A DNA stretch of 7,870 bases from contig DASUFI010000337.1 in assembly GCA_036274635.1 (NCBI GenBank), positions 1-7,870 on the forward strand, written 5' to 3'. This stretch comes from DASUFI01 sp036274635. Lineage in GTDB: Bacteria > Planctomycetota > B15-G4. Below are positions 6,038-7,870 of the stretch, one piece after another. Made by a program: the position numbers and the translations under genes. A model generated the notes under the pieces. It worked only from the letters and a program-made list of their open reading frames with translations, made no database searches and was not told where the DNA came from. How positions within the stretch are numbered: position 1 is the first letter of the stretch; each line of letters opens with the position of its first letter.

Positions 6038-7024
6038 ATGGGTTCGAACCACCAGATCCTCGTCATCATCCAGGCCGCGGCCGCCTTCGGCCTCGTGCTC
6101 ACGCTGTCATGGCTGGGCGTCCTGTTCTGGGCGCGCAAGCGGCACAGCGAGAAGAGCACCATCGCCCAGCGCCTGGGCACGTCGGCCAGCGACGTCCCCG
6201 GCGAGAGCCGCACGCTGCGCCTGTGGCACGACGGCAAGGAAGCCATCACCTACGTGCCCGGCGCCTCGCGCCGCGCGCCGCTGCGGGTGCGCTTCGAGCG
6301 CCTGTGCCGCGACGCCGGCTTCCACGTGCAGCCGCGCACGGTGGCCACCGCGCTGGTCGTCTCGGCGATGGTCTTCGGCCTGGTGCTAGGCCTCGTGGCG
6401 TCGCGCATCTTCCCCGCCTTCGTGGGCGGCCTGGCCGTCTTCCTGGGCTTCTGGGCCTGGGTCAACAAGCGCATCGCCAAGCGCGCGCGCATCTTCGAGC
6501 GGCAGCTGGTCGAGTCGCTGGAGCTCTCGGCGCGCGCGCTGCGCGCCGGGCACCCGCTCATGGCCTCCTTCCAGCTCATCTCGGTCGAGATCCCCGCGCC
6601 CGTGGGCCACCTCTTCGCGGGCATCGTGCAGCAGCAGGCCATGGGCATGCGCCTGGACGAGGCGCTGCGCCGCGCCGCCGCCGAGGGCCGCAGCCCGGAC
6701 CTCGACCTCTTCGCCGCGGCCATGACCATCCACACGCGCACGGGCGGCAACCTCGCGGACGTCATGGGCAGCATCGCGCTCGTCATCCGCGAGCGCCTGC
6801 GCCTGCAGCGCCGCTTCCGCACGCTGGTCGCGCAGACGCAGGTGAGCAAGCGCATCCTGGTGGCCATGCCCATCATCATGTTCGGCGTCCTGCACCTCAT
6901 CAGCCCGGAATACACCGAGCAGCTGTACGCCACGTCGACCGGCTCCTTCCTGCTGGCTACCGCGGCGGGCTGCCTCATCAGCGGCTGGGCCGTCATGAAC
7001 AAGATGGCCGAGCTGAAGCCCTGA
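6038..7024 (+). CDS. tadB: Tad inner-membrane platform protein TadB
   Basis: Predicted polytopic inner-membrane protein of the GspF/T2SSF family that forms the assembly platform together with TadC and contacts the TadA ATPase. The 328 residues have a membrane helix at about 8-31, a basic soluble linker, a helix pair at about 101-143, a cytoplasmic T2SSF domain (about 153-265, starting FERQLVESLELSARALRAGHPL), and two C-terminal helices (about 271-289 and 302-320). The TRTGGNLADVMGSIA segment (234-248) is the characteristic late part of the T2SSF domain. The ATG at 6038 is the earliest sensible start after tadA. Only a weak AGG (6025-6027) precedes it, so translation probably depends on coupling to tadA. 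TadC is the paralogue and the next gene; this copy is called TadB by position and sequence style. Confidence 0.92.
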   Translation: MGSNHQILVIIQAAAAFGLVLTLSWLGVLFWARKRHSEKSTIAQRLGTSASDVPGESRTLRLWHDGKEAITYVPGASRRAPLRVRFERLCRDAGFHVQPRTVATALVVSAMVFGLVLGLVASRIFPAFVGGLAVFLGFWAWVNKRIAKRARIFERQLVESLELSARALRAGHPLMASFQLISVEIPAPVGHLFAGIVQQQAMGMRLDEALRRAAAEGRSPDLDLFAAAMTIHTRTGGNLADVMGSIALVIRERLRLQRRFRTLVAQTQVSKRILVAMPIIMFGVLHLISPEYTEQLYATSTGSFLLATAAGCLISGWAVMNKMAELKP

Positions 7025-7028
7025 GGAG
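7023..7028 (+). promoter_or_regulatory. Shine-Dalgarno of tadC overlapping the tadB stop
   Basis: GAGGAG lies six bases before the tadC ATG at 7035 and shares two bases with the tadB TGA stop (7022-7024). The arrangement fixes the tadC start and suggests termination of tadB feeds initiation of tadC. Confidence 0.75.
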
Positions 7029-7034
7029 CGTGCC

Positions 7035-7870
7035 ATGCCCACCCTGATCATCGCCTTGCTGGCCGGCATCACGGTCGCGTCCATCGGCGGCGCGGTCGTG
7101 CTGCTGATCCGCAACCGCAAGGACGCGCGCGTCGCGCGCCAGCGCGCCCTCGGCCAGACCGACATCATCGCCATCCTGGGCACCGCCGACGCGCAGCCGC
7201 GCGAGTCGGACAAGGTGGCGCTGCTCGAGTCCGTGCAGCGCCTGGGCAAGAAGGTCTCGGGCGGCCAGGCCAGCATCACGCTGCGCGAGCAGCTGGCCGC
7301 GGCGGGCTGGCACCAGCCCTCGGCCGCGTCCATCTACCTGGGCGCCAAGGCGGCCATGTTCCTGGTCGGCCTGGTGCTCTTCGCGGTCATCCTGCTGCCG
7401 CTGGACGTGTCGCTGGCGGTGCGCGTGCTGGTCGCGCTCTTCGGCGCCGCGATCCTGTCCTTCGTGCCCAACTTCGTGGTCTCGCACCGCCGCTCGAAGC
7501 GGCGCAAGAACGTGGACCGGCACCTGCCCGACGCGGTGGACCTGCTCGAGATCTGCGTCTCGTCCGGCATGGGCCTCGACTCGGCCTGGGCCGCGGTGTC
7601 CGACGAGATCCGCGGCGTGTCCCAGATCTTCGCCGACGAGATGGAGCTCACCACGCTGGAGTCCAGCCTGGGCGTGCCGCGCGCCGACGCGTTGCGGCAC
7701 ATGGCCAAGCGCACCGGCGTCGAGGACCTCTCCTCGCTGGTCGCGCTCATCGTGCAGGCCGACCACCTCGGCGCCAGCATCGCCGACGCGCTGACCACCT
7801 TCGCCCGCGGCCTGCGCGAGATGCGCGCCCAGCGCGCGGAGGAGTCGGCCGAGAAGATGTCGGTCAAGCT
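7035..7870 (+). CDS. tadC: Tad inner-membrane platform protein TadC (3' end missing)
   Basis: Predicted second platform protein of the GspF/T2SSF family, partner of TadB in the inner membrane. The first 278 complete codons are present and the frame runs off the window with no stop. Visible parts are an N-terminal helix (about 3-25), a basic linker, a helix pair (about 103-122 and 127-148), and the T2SSF domain from about 155. That domain includes RHLPDAVDLLEICVSSGMGLD (162-182) and DDLSSLVAL-like EDLSSLVALIVQAD (230-243), then LGASIADALTTFARGLREMR (245-264). The last residues EESAEKMSVK are the usual run-in to the final helix pair, so about 35-50 residues are likely missing. TadC proteins usually have about 290-330 residues. 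The start is set by GAGGAG at 7023-7028. Confidence is high for the family; the TadC rather than TadB name rests on order and the SSGMGLD and late motifs. Confidence 0.91.
   Translation, partial: MPTLIIALLAGITVASIGGAVVLLIRNRKDARVARQRALGQTDIIAILGTADAQPRESDKVALLESVQRLGKKVSGGQASITLREQLAAAGWHQPSAASIYLGAKAAMFLVGLVLFAVILLPLDVSLAVRVLVALFGAAILSFVPNFVVSHRRSKRRKNVDRHLPDAVDLLEICVSSGMGLDSAWAAVSDEIRGVSQIFADEMELTTLESSLGVPRADALRHMAKRTGVEDLSSLVALIVQADHLGASIADALTTFARGLREMRAQRAEESAEKMSVK

Noticed and set aside
6109..7047. Plus-strand open frame of 312 codons inside tadB in another frame
   Set aside because: The product is an Arg/Ala/His/Gly/Pro-rich string typical of a shifted frame of GC-rich DNA; tadB in the correct frame has clear family motifs.
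1..7870. tRNA, rRNA, CRISPR array, insertion sequence or attachment site
   Set aside because: No direct repeat series, transposase-like frame, or tRNA-like fold was seen; the window is almost fully occupied by co-directional Tad genes.

Overview
The window is a contiguous, single-strand block of a Tad (tight adherence, Flp-type IVc pilus) biogenesis locus. All eight genes lie on the plus strand, in the order tadV/cpaA (prepilin peptidase), tadE (pseudopilin), cpaB/rcpC (periplasmic assembly protein), cpaC/rcpA (outer-membrane secretin), tadZ/cpaE (polar ParA/MinD-like localisation protein), tadA/cpaF (motor ATPase), tadB and tadC (inner-membrane platform). tadC runs off the right edge. The left edge starts in a perfect GC-rich hairpin just upstream of tadV, so the major pilin gene (flp) is probably just outside the window, but this is an inference.

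The sequence is very GC-rich, with G or C in most third codon positions, and it encodes an outer-membrane secretin with a signal peptide. The host is therefore a high-GC diderm bacterium. The gene order and protein style fit Planctomycetota or a Myxococcota-like lineage, but the phylum cannot be fixed without a homology search. The high third-position GC also leaves very long open frames on the minus strand; these are artefacts and were not annotated.

Layout: 1-30 hairpin; 48-623 tadV; 611-1039 tadE (13-base overlap); 1040-1153, the only real non-coding gap, holding two perfect stem-loops, the second inside a longer stem that would cover part of the cpaB Shine-Dalgarno; 1154-2047 cpaB; 2068-3594 cpaC; 3591-4718 tadZ (GTGA overlap with cpaC); 4722-6035 tadA; 6038-7024 tadB; 7035-7870 tadC (partial). 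Apart from the gap before cpaB, genes overlap or are separated by 2 to 20 bases, which indicates one operon with translational coupling.

Together: TadV processes the pilin and probably TadE. TadA hydrolyses ATP to drive assembly through the TadB/TadC platform. TadZ places the machine in the cell. CpaB and the CpaC secretin carry the pilus across the periplasm and outer membrane. I found no evidence of a wholly new system. The points that most merit a second look are the structured leader before cpaB, the 5' hairpin, and a TadZ P-loop that lacks both expected lysines.
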